A DNA stretch of 64,000 bases, from contig NZ_CP139986.1 of NCBI RefSeq assembly GCF_034424175.1, positions 4,092,001 to 4,156,000 on the forward strand, in the 5' to 3' direction. A program made the translations under genes and the position numbers. This DNA is from Kluyvera intermedia. GTDB taxonomy: Bacteria > Pseudomonadota > Gammaproteobacteria > Enterobacterales > Enterobacteriaceae. This document shows, one piece after another, positions 29,989-40,364 of this stretch (its first letter is position 1; each line of letters opens with the position of its first letter). Below the pieces are notes generated by a model. That model was given only the letters and a program-made list of their open reading frames with translations. It was not told where the DNA came from and searched no databases.

Positions 29989-31008
29989 ATGTCCATTATA
30001 AAAAGCTACGCCGCCAAGAATGCCGGAGCGGAACTGGAAGTCTGGGAATACGATGCCGGTGAACTGCTGCCGGAAGACGTTGAGGTGAAGGTGGATTACT
30101 GCGGGATCTGCCACTCTGACCTGTCGATGATCGACAACGAATGGGGCATGTCGCAGTATCCGCTGGTTGCGGGCCATGAGGTGATTGGCCACGTGGTGGC
30201 GCTGGGTAGCGCTGCGCAGAGTAAGGGCCTGAAGATTGGTCAGCGCGTGGGCATTGGCTGGACGGCGCGAAGCTGCGGTCACTGCGATGCCTGTATCGAC
30301 GGCAACCAGGTTAACTGTTCTGGTGGGTCGGTGGCGACCATCCTGAACCACGGCGGCTTTGCCGATAAGCTACGCGCTGACTGGCAATGGGTTATTCCGC
30401 TGCCGGACAGCATCGATATCGAAACCGCAGGCCCAATGCTCTGCGGTGGCATCACCGTGTTTAAACCGCTGCTGATGCATCATGTGACCGCCACCAGCCG
30501 CGTGGGGGTGATTGGGATTGGTGGGCTGGGGCATATCGCCATTAAGCTGTTGCGGGCGATGGGGGCGGAAGTGACGGCCTTTAGTTCTAACACGTCCAAA
30601 GAGCAGGAAGTGCGGGCGATGGGCGCGGACCACGTGGTGAACAGCCGTTCACCGGAAGCGCTGAAGGAGCTGGCGGGTCAGTTTGACCTTATCATCAACA
30701 CCGTGAACGTCGACCTGAACTGGCAGCCATACTTCGAAGCGCTGGCTTCGGGCGGCAACTTCCATACGGTTGGGGCGGTGCTCACCCCGCTTCCAGTGCC
30801 GGCCTTTACGCTGATTGGCGGCGACCGCAGCATCTCCGGTTCGGCGACGGGCAACCCATCTGAACTGCGCAAGCTGATGAAGTTTGCCGGTCGCAGCAAG
30901 GTCACACCGATTACCGAGCTGTTCCCGATGTCAGAAATCAACGACGCTATCCAGCACGTGCGTGACGGCAAAGCCCGTTATCGCGTGGTGTTAAAAGCCG
31001 ACTTCTGA
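29989..31008 (+). CDS. ahr: NADPH-dependent aldehyde reductase Ahr (YjgB)
   Basis: A 339-residue zinc-dependent medium-chain dehydrogenase/reductase. The catalytic zinc ligands begin in YCGICHSD, with a His in VAGHEVIGHV. The structural zinc cysteines are CGHCDACIDGNQVNC. The nucleotide fold is GVIGIGGLGHIAIKL at about residue 170. E. coli Ahr reduces a broad range of aldehydes with NADPH. It lies between leuX and yjgR as in E. coli. Confidence 0.93.
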   Translation: MSIIKSYAAKNAGAELEVWEYDAGELLPEDVEVKVDYCGICHSDLSMIDNEWGMSQYPLVAGHEVIGHVVALGSAAQSKGLKIGQRVGIGWTARSCGHCDACIDGNQVNCSGGSVATILNHGGFADKLRADWQWVIPLPDSIDIETAGPMLCGGITVFKPLLMHHVTATSRVGVIGIGGLGHIAIKLLRAMGAEVTAFSSNTSKEQEVRAMGADHVVNSRSPEALKELAGQFDLIINTVNVDLNWQPYFEALASGGNFHTVGAVLTPLPVPAFTLIGGDRSISGSATGNPSELRKLMKFAGRSKVTPITELFPMSEINDAIQHVRDGKARYRVVLKADF

Positions 31009-31015
31009 TGTTGAT

Positions 31016-31036
31016 CCGGCGGCGTTCTGTCGCCGG
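31016..31036 (+). terminator. Hairpin after ahr
   Basis: CCGGCG and CGCCGG around a 9-base loop, followed by TCTTCCCC. It is a short stem with few T residues. Confidence 0.4.
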
Positions 31037-31227
31037 TCTTCCCCTGTTTATCACACCCTGCCCGTTACGACGGTTAAATCCGTATCTGGATGCCGCCTTC
31101 CAAAAATAAGTAAATCGCCTGCAACACCGTACTCACACTGGATATTTCACCGCAATCCGGACAATTTCCTGCATCGCAACGCCGTTGTTTTGCCTATACT
31201 CGACGCAGATAAAATGGAGGATGACCC

Positions 31228-32730
31228 ATGAGCACACCTTTGCTAATAGCACGCACCCAGGACACACAGCTGGTTTTACTTTCCAATATGGCGAACCGCC
31301 ACGGGCTGATTACCGGCGCCACGGGCACGGGTAAGACCGTCACCCTGCAAAAGCTGGCGGAGTCGTTCTCGGAGATTGGTGTGCCGGTGTTTATGGCGGA
31401 TGTAAAAGGTGATCTGACCGGTATTGCCAAAGAAGGTCAGGCTTCTGAGAAGCTGCTGGCGCGGCTGAATAATATCGGCGTTACCGACTGGGAGCCGCAT
31501 GCAAACCCGGTGGTGGTGTGGGATATCTTCGGCGAGAAAGGCCATCCGGTGCGCGCCACCGTGTCCGACCTCGGGCCGCTGCTGCTGGCGCGCTTGCTTA
31601 ATCTCAACGAGGTGCAGTCCGGGGTGCTCAATATTATCTTCCGTATTGCCGACAATCAGGGTCTGCTGCTGCTGGACTTTAAAGACCTGCGCGCCATCAC
31701 TCAGTACATTGGCGATAACGCAAAATCCTTCCAGAATCAGTACGGCAATATCAGTACCGCCTCGGTGGGAGCCATCCAGCGTGGGCTGCTGACGCTGGAA
31801 CAGCAAGGGGCCGAACATTTCTTTGGCGAACCGATGCTGGATATCAAAGACTGGATGCGTACCGATAGCAACGGCAAAGGCATCATCAACATCCTCAGCG
31901 CGGAAAAGCTCTACCAGATGCCGAAGCTGTACGCCGCCAGCTTGCTGTGGATGCTCTCTGAGCTGTACGAGCAACTGCCGGAAGCGGGCGATCTGGATAA
32001 GCCGAAACTGGTGTTCTTCTTTGATGAAGCGCACCTGCTGTTTAGCGATGCGCCGCAGGTACTGCTGGATAAAATCGAGCAGGTGATCCGCCTGATACGT
32101 TCGAAAGGCGTCGGGGTCTATTTTGTGTCGCAAAATCCGTCAGATATTCCTGATGCGGTACTGGGTCAGTTGGGTAACCGCGTGCAGCACGCGCTGCGCG
32201 CCTTTACGCCTAAAGATCAGAAAGCGGTGAAAACGGCGGCGCAGACCATGCGGGCAAATCCGGCGTTCAATACCGAACAGGCGATTCAGGAACTGGGCAC
32301 TGGGGAAGCGTTAATCTCCTTCCTTGATGCGAAAGGCAGCCCATCGATTGTTGAGCGGGCGATGGTGATTGCGCCAGACTCGCGTATGGGGCCGGTGACT
32401 GACGATGAGCGTAATGGGCTTATCAATAACTCGCCGCTGTACGGCAAGTATGAGGATGAGGTCGACCGGGAGTCGGCGTTTGAGATGCTGCAAAAAGGCG
32501 TCGAGAACAGCGCGGGTCAGGCGGATGCTCCGCCAGCTAAGGGTCAGCAAAGTACCGATGATGGTGGACTGCTGGGCGGGCTGAAAGACATTATCTTTGG
32601 CACCACCGGGCCGCGCGGCGGCAAGCATGATGGATTGGTACAAACGGCGGCGAAAAGTGCCGTGCGTCAGGTGACGAACCAGATTGTGCGCGGCATGCTG
32701 GGTAGCCTGCTTGGCGGAAGACGTCGCTAA
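31228..32730 (+). CDS. yjgR: HerA-like ATPase YjgR (DUF853)
   Basis: 500 residues. The Walker A motif GATGTGKTVTL is at about residues 28-38 and the Walker B-like motif KLVFFFDEAHLLF at about residues 260-272. VYFVSQNPSDIPDAVLGQLG is the sensor region of HerA/FtsK-type ATPases. The C-terminus is basic and ends in a GGRRR tail. The family is annotated as DUF853/NTPase; the role in enterobacteria is not established. The ribosome site is GGAGG, and the position matches E. coli. Confidence 0.9.
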   Translation: MSTPLLIARTQDTQLVLLSNMANRHGLITGATGTGKTVTLQKLAESFSEIGVPVFMADVKGDLTGIAKEGQASEKLLARLNNIGVTDWEPHANPVVVWDIFGEKGHPVRATVSDLGPLLLARLLNLNEVQSGVLNIIFRIADNQGLLLLDFKDLRAITQYIGDNAKSFQNQYGNISTASVGAIQRGLLTLEQQGAEHFFGEPMLDIKDWMRTDSNGKGIINILSAEKLYQMPKLYAASLLWMLSELYEQLPEAGDLDKPKLVFFFDEAHLLFSDAPQVLLDKIEQVIRLIRSKGVGVYFVSQNPSDIPDAVLGQLGNRVQHALRAFTPKDQKAVKTAAQTMRANPAFNTEQAIQELGTGEALISFLDAKGSPSIVERAMVIAPDSRMGPVTDDERNGLINNSPLYGKYEDEVDRESAFEMLQKGVENSAGQADAPPAKGQQSTDDGGLLGGLKDIIFGTTGPRGGKHDGLVQTAAKSAVRQVTNQIVRGMLGSLLGGRRR

Positions 32731-32744
32731 GGCGTCGTACATCA

Positions 32745-32900
32745 ACCATTGCCGGATGGCGGCGTAAACGCCTTATCCGGCCTACAAATCCATATCGTAA
32801 AAACGGTTAACACTTGCAACTCGTAGGCCTGATAAGCATAGCGCCATCAGGCATAGCCGCACGGGTAGCCCGGGCGAACGCATGTGACCCCGGGAACGGC
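32745..32900. repeat. REP/BIME-type repeat cluster
   Basis: A classical REP palindrome, GCCGGATGGCGGCG with CGCCTTATCCGGC (about 32753-32783), is followed by GCCTGATAAGCATAGCGCCATCAGGC (about 32826) and the family unit GTAGCCCGGGCGAACGCATG (about 32869). It lies between convergent yjgR and lptG. Confidence 0.75.
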
Positions 32901-32932
32901 ACAGCGCTAACATCTCCCCAAACCGCAGGCGT

Positions 32933-32964
32933 AAAAAAACCCGGCGTCGCGTTGCTCAGCCGGG
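32933..32964 (-). terminator. lptFG terminator
   Basis: On the minus strand CCCGGC and GCCGGG pair, followed by seven T residues. It lies 17 bp after the lptG stop codon. Confidence 0.75.
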
Positions 32965-32980
32965 CTACATTACAGAGATA

Positions 32981-34063
32981 TCAGGCTTTTCGCGTCATCA
33001 GCCACAGGCTTATCAGGAAGAAGCTGGCGCTCGGCAGCAATGCTCCGATAATCGGCGGAATGCCGTATACCAGCGTCAGCGGCCCGAAGATCTGGTCAAG
33101 CACGTAGAACACAAAACCAAAGCTAATCCCCGTCACCACACGCACGCCCATCGCCACGCTACGCAGCGGGCCGAAGATGAACGACAGTGCCATCAGCATC
33201 ATCACCGCCACGGAAAGCGGCTGGAAGATTTTGCTCCACATATTCAGCTGGTAGCGCCCAGGATCCTGGCCACTGGCCTTCAGGTACTTCACGTAGTTAT
33301 GCAAGCCACTGATGGAAAGCGCATCCGGATCCAGCGCAACAACGCCTAATTTGTCCGGCGTCAGCGTGGTTTTCCAGGTCCCGCTTACCGTCTGCGAACC
33401 CGTAATCTGCTTTGGATTGCTCAGATTAGATTCGTCCACCTGCGACAGTCGCCACACCTTCTGTTCATTATCAAACTTCGCGCTGGCAGCATAGCGTACG
33501 GACTGTAAGCGACGTTGGTCGTTAAACGCATAAATACTTACGCCACCCAGCTCCTCGTCGCCTTTGACCCGCTCGATGTAAACAAAGTTGTGACCGTCTT
33601 TCGCCCACATCCCCTGTTGGGTCGACAGCAGTGAGCCGCCATACATCTGCTGGGCGCGGTAGTTACGCGCCATCTGCTCACCCTGCGGCGCAACCCACTC
33701 GCCCATTGCCATAGTCAGCAACACCAGCGGGATGGCGGTTTTCATTACCGCCAGCGCCACCTGCATACGGGTGAAACCGGAAGCCTGCATTACCACCAGT
33801 TCGCTGCGCTGAGCCAGCATCCCCAGCCCCAGCAACGCACCTAACAGTGCCGCCATCGGGAAGAAGATCTGCACATCTTTTGGCGCGCTCAGAATCGTAT
33901 ATAAACCGGCGCCCATCGCGTCATAACTGCCCTGCCCGGCCTTTTTCAACTGGTCGACAAACTTGATGATGCCGGACAACGACACCAGCATGAACAGAGT
34001 CATCATGATGGTGGTAAATATCGTCTTGCCGATATAGCGGTCAAGTACACCAAACGGCTGCAT
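32981..34063 (-). CDS. lptG: LPS export permease subunit LptG
   Basis: A 360-residue inner-membrane protein. Three helices lie in the N-terminal third (TIMMTLFMLVSLSGIIKFV and following), a periplasmic beta-jellyroll of about 160 residues follows, and three helices close the protein (VAVMMLMALSFIFGPL, GISFGFVFYVLDQIFG, IGALLPSASFFLISLWL). With LptF and the ATPase LptB it extracts LPS from the inner membrane and passes it to LptC. The ATG overlaps the lptF stop by one base. Essential in E. coli. Confidence 0.95.
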   Translation of the reverse strand: MQPFGVLDRYIGKTIFTTIMMTLFMLVSLSGIIKFVDQLKKAGQGSYDAMGAGLYTILSAPKDVQIFFPMAALLGALLGLGMLAQRSELVVMQASGFTRMQVALAVMKTAIPLVLLTMAMGEWVAPQGEQMARNYRAQQMYGGSLLSTQQGMWAKDGHNFVYIERVKGDEELGGVSIYAFNDQRRLQSVRYAASAKFDNEQKVWRLSQVDESNLSNPKQITGSQTVSGTWKTTLTPDKLGVVALDPDALSISGLHNYVKYLKASGQDPGRYQLNMWSKIFQPLSVAVMMLMALSFIFGPLRSVAMGVRVVTGISFGFVFYVLDQIFGPLTLVYGIPPIIGALLPSASFFLISLWLMTRKA

Positions 34064-35163
34064 TATACCGCTCCTTTATGCGTAAAACGGGCGCGGAAGC
34101 GGCGCATTGGCACGGTATCCCACAGGTTCAGCGCCACGGCCAGTGCAAAGTAAACCAGGTTCACCGTCCACATCCACAGGGCCGGGTCGATTTTGCCCTT
34201 GCCCGCGTTCGACTTCAGCGAGGTTTGCAGCAAGAAGAACACCAGATACAGCAGCATCGCTGGCAACATCGACAGCACACGCCCCTGACGCGGGTTGACC
34301 ACGCTCAGCGGCACGACCATCAGCGCCATGATAAAGACCGTTGCCACCAGCGTGAAACGCCAGTGCAGCTCTGCGCGAGCACGGTCGGTATCGGTATTCC
34401 ACAACGTGGTCATGCTCATCTGTTCGGTATCGGTCGGGTCGGAAGCAACCGCCTGGTGACCAATAATCGCCTGATAGTTTTTGAAATCAGTGATGCGGAA
34501 ATCACGCAGCATGGCGGTGCCTTCAAAGCGGGTACCTTGATTTAGCGTCACCACCTGAGAACCATCTTTATGCTGGGAGAGCTGTCCAGTATCGGCCACC
34601 ACCACGGAAGGACGCGCGGTGCCTTTCGGACGGAGCTGAGCCAGGAAGACGTCATGGAAGCTCGCGCCGTTAACGCCTTCGATAAACAGCACCGCGTTAC
34701 CGTCGCCAGACTGCTGGAACTGCCCTTGGGCCAGCGCCGCCATGCCGGGGTTAGCTTTCGCTTCTGCCAGCACTTCATCCTGATGTTGAGACGACCACGG
34801 CCCGGCCCACATCACGTTCACTGCCGCGACGATACCGGTAAACAACGCCAGCACCATCGCCGCTTTAATCAGTACGGCTTTACTCAGGCCACACGCGTGC
34901 ATGACCGTAATTTCACTTTCGGTATACAGTTTGCCCAGCGTCATCAATAGACCCAGGAACAGACTCAGCGGCAGGATAAGCTGCGCCATTTCAGGCACGC
35001 CGAGTCCCAGCAAAGAAAGCACCAGGTTTGTCGGGATATCGCCGTCTACCGCCGCGCCAAGGATCCTCACCAGTTTCTGACAAAAGAAGATCAGAAGCAG
35101 GATGAACAGGATGGCAAGCTGGCTTTTAAGCGTCTCTCGCACCAGATATCGTATGATTATCAC
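34063..35163 (-). CDS. lptF: LPS export permease subunit LptF
   Basis: A 366-residue partner of LptG with the same layout: helices at the N-terminus (LAILFILLLIFFCQKL, LVLSLLGLGVPEMAQLILPLSLFLGLL), a periplasmic jellyroll, then VATVFIMALMVVPLSVVNP and LVYFALAVALNLW. It starts MIIIRYLVRETLKSQ like the E. coli protein. It is divergent from pepA with 267 bp between. Confidence 0.95.
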   Translation of the reverse strand: MIIIRYLVRETLKSQLAILFILLLIFFCQKLVRILGAAVDGDIPTNLVLSLLGLGVPEMAQLILPLSLFLGLLMTLGKLYTESEITVMHACGLSKAVLIKAAMVLALFTGIVAAVNVMWAGPWSSQHQDEVLAEAKANPGMAALAQGQFQQSGDGNAVLFIEGVNGASFHDVFLAQLRPKGTARPSVVVADTGQLSQHKDGSQVVTLNQGTRFEGTAMLRDFRITDFKNYQAIIGHQAVASDPTDTEQMSMTTLWNTDTDRARAELHWRFTLVATVFIMALMVVPLSVVNPRQGRVLSMLPAMLLYLVFFLLQTSLKSNAGKGKIDPALWMWTVNLVYFALAVALNLWDTVPMRRFRARFTHKGAV

Positions 35164-35430
35164 TATAAATACGCCCGTAAAAACCCGTCTTATTGCAGGA
35201 AAATAGCTTGTTTCATGGCTTAAACGTCATTTATTCTCTTGAGTCGTCGAAAACATCGCTAAGATTAAATGACTCAGCGGTTTCACGTTTCAGGAAATGT
35301 TCTGACGTGCCAACACCGTAATAACGTTAAGATTAACACGAAGTCACCGCAACCGCGGAAATGAGTTACGTAAGCTTGCAATTCTATCCGTAGCCACCGC
35401 CGTTGTCTTTAAGATTCAGGAGCGTAGTGC

Positions 35431-36942
35431 ATGGAGTTCAGTGTAAAAAGTGGTAGCCCGGAGAAGCAGCGGAGTGCCTGTATCGTCGTGGGCGTATTCG
35501 AACCCCGTCGTCTCTCTCCCATTGCCGAGCAGCTCGATAAAATCAGCGACGGCTATATCAGCGCGCTGCTGCGCCGCGGCGAACTAGAAGGCAAACCGGG
35601 GCAGACTTTGTTGCTGCACCACGTACCCAACGTCCTGTCAGAGCGCATTCTGCTGATTGGCTGTGGCAAAGAACGCGAGCTTGATGAGCGTCAGTATAAG
35701 CAAGTTATTCAGAAAACGATTAATACCCTGAATGACACCGGTTCGATGGAAGCCGTCTGCTTCCTGACCGAACTGCACGTGAAAGGCCGCAACAACTACT
35801 GGAAAGTACGTCAGGCGGTAGAAACCGCAAAAGAGACGCTGTACAGCTTCGACCAGCTTAAAACCAACAAAAGCGAGCCGCGTCGCCCGCTGCGTAAAAT
35901 GGTCTTCAACGTGCCAACTCGCCGCGAACTGACCAGCGGTGAGCGCGCAATCCAGCACGGTCTGGCGATTGCCGCTGGTATCAAAGCGGCGAAAGATCTT
36001 GGCAACATGCCGCCAAATATCTGTAACGCGGCCTATCTTGCCTCTCAGGCACGTCAGTTAGCTGACAGCTACAGCAAAAATGTCGTCACCCGCGTCATCG
36101 GCGAACAGCAGATGAAAGAGCTGGGGATGCACTCCTATCTGGCGGTCGGCGACGGCTCACAGAACGAATCCCTGATGTCGGTCATCGAGTACAAAGGTGT
36201 GGCATCTGAAGATGTGCGTCCTATCGTCCTGGTGGGTAAAGGCCTAACTTTCGACTCCGGCGGTATCTCCATCAAACCATCCGAAGGGATGGATGAGATG
36301 AAGTACGACATGTGCGGTGCGGCAGCGGTCTATGGCGTGATGCGGATGGTTGCCGAACTGCAACTGCCGATTAACGTTGTTGGCGTGCTGGCGGGCTGTG
36401 AAAACATGCCCGGCGGGCGCGCATATCGTCCGGGCGACGTGCTGACCACCATGTCTGGCCAGACCGTTGAAGTCCTGAACACCGATGCCGAAGGCCGTCT
36501 GGTGCTGTGTGACGTGTTAACCTACGTTGAGCGCTTTGAGCCAGAAGCGGTGATAGACGTCGCAACTCTGACCGGCGCCTGCGTGATTGCGCTGGGCCAT
36601 CACATCACCGGCCTGATGTCGAACCACAATCCGTTGGCACATGAGCTGATTGGCGCGTCCGAGCAAGCTGGTGACCGCGCATGGCGTCTGCCGCTGGGCG
36701 ATGAGTACCAGGAACAGTTAGAGTCCAACTTTGCGGATATGGCAAACATCGGTGGCCGTCCGGGTGGTGCTATCACCGCCGGCTGCTTCCTTGCGCGCTT
36801 TACCCGTAAGTACAACTGGGCGCACCTGGACATCGCCGGTACCGCATGGCGTTCAGGCAAGGCCAAAGGCGCTACAGGTCGTCCTGTGGCACTGCTGTCG
36901 CAGTTCCTGCTCAATCGCGCGGGTTTTAACGGCGAAGAGTAA
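35431..36942 (+). CDS. pepA: Leucyl aminopeptidase PepA
   Basis: 503 residues, the E. coli length, family M17. The signature NTDAEGRLVL is at about residues 350-359, with metal ligands in GKGLTFDSGG and the catalytic Lys region in SIKPSEGMDEMKYDMCG. It is a hexameric dizinc/manganese aminopeptidase of the cytoplasm. In E. coli it also binds DNA, in XerCD recombination at cer and in carAB control. The ribosome site is CAGGAG. Confidence 0.95.
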   Translation: MEFSVKSGSPEKQRSACIVVGVFEPRRLSPIAEQLDKISDGYISALLRRGELEGKPGQTLLLHHVPNVLSERILLIGCGKERELDERQYKQVIQKTINTLNDTGSMEAVCFLTELHVKGRNNYWKVRQAVETAKETLYSFDQLKTNKSEPRRPLRKMVFNVPTRRELTSGERAIQHGLAIAAGIKAAKDLGNMPPNICNAAYLASQARQLADSYSKNVVTRVIGEQQMKELGMHSYLAVGDGSQNESLMSVIEYKGVASEDVRPIVLVGKGLTFDSGGISIKPSEGMDEMKYDMCGAAAVYGVMRMVAELQLPINVVGVLAGCENMPGGRAYRPGDVLTTMSGQTVEVLNTDAEGRLVLCDVLTYVERFEPEAVIDVATLTGACVIALGHHITGLMSNHNPLAHELIGASEQAGDRAWRLPLGDEYQEQLESNFADMANIGGRPGGAITAGCFLARFTRKYNWAHLDIAGTAWRSGKAKGATGRPVALLSQFLLNRAGFNGEE

Positions 36943-36946
36943 GACA

Positions 36947-37035
36947 CAACCCCCTCACCCTAACCCTCTCCCCAAAGGGGCGAGGGAACAAATCTCCCTC
37001 TTTCTTGAGGGAGAGGGTCGGGGTGAGGGGGAGAT
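36947..37035. repeat. Palindromic CCCTCACCCTAACCCTCTCC repeat
   Basis: CCCCCTCACCCTAACCCTCT, a short centre, and GAGAGGGTCGGGGTGAGGGGG form a long imperfect palindrome between pepA and holC. The same element occurs at 58976-59013 and 62764-62905, so it is a dispersed intergenic family. Confidence 0.75.
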
Positions 37036-37062
37036 TTAAATCCACTACAAGAAGCCCCATAT

Positions 37063-37506
37063 ATGAAGAATGCAACGTTCTATATTCTGGACAATGACAC
37101 CACCGTCGACGACCTCAGCGCCGTCGAGCAGCTAGTGTGTGAAATTGCCGCAGAACGTTGGCGTGCGGGCAAGCGTGTGTTGATTGCCTGTGAAGACGAG
37201 CAGCAGGCCGTGCGCCTGGATGAAGCGCTGTGGACGCGTCCACCGGAAAGCTTTGTACCGCATAATCTGGCGGGCGAAGGTCCGCGTGGCGGTGCGCCGG
37301 TTGAGATTGCCTGGCCTGCTAAACGTAACAGCAGCCCACGCGATATACTGATCAGTCTGCGGGTAAACTTTGCAGATTTTGCCACCGCTTTCACAGAAGT
37401 GGTAGACTTCGTCCCTTACGAAGAAACTCTAAAACAACTCGCACGCGATCGCTACAAAGCTTACCGCGTGGCTGGTTTTAACCTGAATACGGCAACCTGG
37501 AAATAA
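37063..37506 (+). CDS. holC: DNA polymerase III chi subunit HolC
   Basis: 147 residues starting MKNATFYILDND, like E. coli chi. It contains the conserved ACEDEQQAVRLDEALW, FVPHNLAGEG and WPAKRNSS blocks. Chi links the clamp loader to single-strand-binding protein at the fork. Its stop TAA overlaps the valS start (TAATG). Confidence 0.95.
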   Translation: MKNATFYILDNDTTVDDLSAVEQLVCEIAAERWRAGKRVLIACEDEQQAVRLDEALWTRPPESFVPHNLAGEGPRGGAPVEIAWPAKRNSSPRDILISLRVNFADFATAFTEVVDFVPYEETLKQLARDRYKAYRVAGFNLNTATWK

Positions 37507-40361
37507 TGGAAAAGACATATAACCCACAAGATATCGAACAGCCGCTTTACGAGCACTGGGAAAAGCAGGGCTATTTCAAGCCTAACGGCGACGAAAGCAA
37601 AGAGTCCTTCTGCATCATGATCCCGCCGCCGAACGTCACCGGCAGTTTGCATATGGGTCATGCTTTCCAGCAAACCATCATGGACACCATGATCCGCTAC
37701 CAGCGCATGCAGGGTAAAAATACCCTGTGGCAGGCCGGTACCGACCACGCGGGTATCGCAACCCAAATGGTGGTTGAGCGTAAGATTGCCGCTGAAGAAG
37801 GTAAAACTCGCCACGACTACGGTCGCGATGCCTTTATCGATAAAATCTGGCAGTGGAAAGCGGAATCCGGCGGCACCATTACCCGTCAGATGCGTCGTCT
37901 CGGCAACTCGGTTGACTGGGAGCGCGAGCGCTTCACCATGGACGAAGGCCTTTCCAATGCCGTGAAAGAAGTCTTTGTTCGCCTGTACAAAGAAGACCTG
38001 ATTTACCGTGGCAAGCGCCTGGTAAACTGGGACCCGAAACTGCGCACCGCCATCTCTGACCTGGAAGTGGAAAACCGCGAGTCGAAAGGCTCCATGTGGC
38101 ACATCCGCTATCCGCTGGCCGACGGCGCGAAAACCGCAGACGGTAAAGATTATCTGGTGGTTGCCACCACGCGTCCGGAAACCATTCTGGGCGATACCGG
38201 CGTCGCCGTTAACCCGGAAGATCCGCGTTACAAAGATCTGATCGGTAAATTTATCATGCTGCCGCTGGTTGATCGCCGTATTCCTATCGTGGGCGATGAA
38301 CACGCCGATATGGAAAAAGGCACCGGCTGCGTGAAGATCACCCCGGCACACGACTTTAACGACTATGAAGTCGGTCGTCGTCATGCCCTGCCAATGATCA
38401 ACATTCTGACCTTCGACGGTGATATCCGCGAAAGTGCGGAAGTGTACGACACCAAAGGTGAAGAGTCCGACGTCTATTCCAACGCGATCCCGGCTGAGTT
38501 CCAGAAGCTGGAACGCTTTGCCGCACGTAAAGCGGTGGTTGCCGCTATCGATGCGATGGGCCTGCTGGAAGAGATCAAACCGCACGACTTGACCGTGCCT
38601 TACGGCGACCGTGGCGGCGTGGTTATCGAACCGATGCTAACCGACCAGTGGTACGTCCGTGCCGACGTGCTGGCAAAACCGGCGGTAGAAGCGGTTGAGA
38701 ACGGCGACATTCAGTTCGTGCCGAAGCAGTACGAAAACATGTACTTCTCCTGGATGCGTGATATTCAGGATTGGTGTATCTCCCGTCAGCTGTGGTGGGG
38801 TCACCGTATCCCGGCTTGGTATGACAACGACGGCAACGTCTACGTTGGCCGTACCGAAGACGAAGTGCGTCAGGAAAATAACCTCGGCGCCGACGTTGCG
38901 CTGCGTCAGGACGAAGACGTTCTCGACACCTGGTTCTCCTCCGCGCTGTGGACCTTCTCCACTCTCGGCTGGCCGGAAAACACCGACGCACTGCGTCAGT
39001 TCCACCCAACCAGCGTGATGGTTTCCGGCTTCGACATCATCTTCTTCTGGATCGCCCGCATGATCATGATGACCATGCACTTCATCAAAGATGAAGACGG
39101 CAAGCCGCAGATTCCGTTTAAGACCATCTACATGACCGGTCTGATTCGTGATGACGAAGGCCAGAAGATGTCCAAATCCAAGGGTAACGTTATCGACCCA
39201 CTGGATATGGTTGACGGCATCTCTCTGCCAGACCTGCTGGCTAAGCGTACCGGCAACATGATGCAGCCACAGCTGGCTGAGAAAATTGCTAAGCGCACCG
39301 AGAAGCAGTTCCCGGACGGCATTGAGCCGCACGGCACCGACGCCCTGCGTTTCACCCTGGCGGCGCTGGCCTCAACCGGTCGCGATATCAACTGGGATAT
39401 GAAACGTCTGGAAGGTTACCGTAACTTCTGTAACAAGCTGTGGAACGCCAGCCGCTTTGTGCTGATGAACACCGAAGATCAGGATTGTGGCTTCAACGGC
39501 GGCGAGATGACGCTGTCACTGGCAGACCGTTGGATCCTTGCAGAATTCAACCAGACCATCAAAGCGTACCGCGAAGCGCTGGATAACTTCCGCTTCGACA
39601 TCGCTGCGGGCATTCTGTATGAGTTCACCTGGAACCAGTTCTGCGACTGGTATCTGGAGCTGACCAAGCCTGTGATGACCGGCGGTTCAGAGTCTGAACT
39701 GCGTGGCACCCGCAACACGCTGGTGACCGTTCTGGAAGGTCTGCTGCGTCTGGCGCACCCAATCATTCCATTCATCACCGAAACCATCTGGCAGCGTGTG
39801 AAGGTCATTTGCGGTAACACCGCAGATACCATCATGCTGCAACCGTTCCCAGAGTACGATGCATCGCAGGTTGATGAAGCGGCGCTGGCGGACACCGAGT
39901 GGCTGAAGCAAGCGATTGTCGCTATTCGTAACATCCGTGCGGAGATGAACATCGCCCCGGGTAAACCGTTGGAGCTGTTGCTGCGTGGTTGCAGCGAAGC
40001 GGCGATGCGTCGTGTGAACGACAACCGCAGCTTCTTGCTGAACCTGGCGCGTCTGGAAAGCATCACCGTGCTGCCTGCTGATGATAAAGGCCCGATCTCC
40101 GTGACCAAAATCATCGACGGCGCCGAGCTGCTGATCCCGATGGCTGGCCTCATCAACAAAGAAGATGAGCTGGCGCGTCTGGCGAAAGAAGTGACAAAAA
40201 TCGAAGGTGAGATTGGCCGCATCGAAAGCAAGCTCTCTAACGAAGGCTTTGTCGCACGCGCACCGGAAGCTGTGATCGCCAAAGAGCGTGAGAAGCTCGA
40301 AGGTTACGCGGAAGCCAAAGCGAAGTTGATTGAACAGCAGGCGGTTATTGCTGCGCTGTAA
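37506..40361 (+). CDS. valS: Valyl-tRNA synthetase
   Basis: 951 residues, the E. coli length. The class I HIGH motif is in PPNVTGSLHMGHAF (about residues 40-53) and KMSKSKGNVIDP is at about residues 554-565. An editing domain (TTRPETILGDTGVAV) lies between them and a C-terminal coiled-coil arm (LAKEVTKIEGEIGRIESKL) ends the protein. It charges tRNA-Val and hydrolyses mis-charged Thr-tRNA-Val. Essential; translationally coupled to holC. Confidence 0.97.
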   Translation: MEKTYNPQDIEQPLYEHWEKQGYFKPNGDESKESFCIMIPPPNVTGSLHMGHAFQQTIMDTMIRYQRMQGKNTLWQAGTDHAGIATQMVVERKIAAEEGKTRHDYGRDAFIDKIWQWKAESGGTITRQMRRLGNSVDWERERFTMDEGLSNAVKEVFVRLYKEDLIYRGKRLVNWDPKLRTAISDLEVENRESKGSMWHIRYPLADGAKTADGKDYLVVATTRPETILGDTGVAVNPEDPRYKDLIGKFIMLPLVDRRIPIVGDEHADMEKGTGCVKITPAHDFNDYEVGRRHALPMINILTFDGDIRESAEVYDTKGEESDVYSNAIPAEFQKLERFAARKAVVAAIDAMGLLEEIKPHDLTVPYGDRGGVVIEPMLTDQWYVRADVLAKPAVEAVENGDIQFVPKQYENMYFSWMRDIQDWCISRQLWWGHRIPAWYDNDGNVYVGRTEDEVRQENNLGADVALRQDEDVLDTWFSSALWTFSTLGWPENTDALRQFHPTSVMVSGFDIIFFWIARMIMMTMHFIKDEDGKPQIPFKTIYMTGLIRDDEGQKMSKSKGNVIDPLDMVDGISLPDLLAKRTGNMMQPQLAEKIAKRTEKQFPDGIEPHGTDALRFTLAALASTGRDINWDMKRLEGYRNFCNKLWNASRFVLMNTEDQDCGFNGGEMTLSLADRWILAEFNQTIKAYREALDNFRFDIAAGILYEFTWNQFCDWYLELTKPVMTGGSESELRGTRNTLVTVLEGLLRLAHPIIPFITETIWQRVKVICGNTADTIMLQPFPEYDASQVDEAALADTEWLKQAIVAIRNIRAEMNIAPGKPLELLLRGCSEAAMRRVNDNRSFLLNLARLESITVLPADDKGPISVTKIIDGAELLIPMAGLINKEDELARLAKEVTKIEGEIGRIESKLSNEGFVARAPEAVIAKEREKLEGYAEAKAKLIEQQAVIAAL

Positions 40362-40364
40362 ACC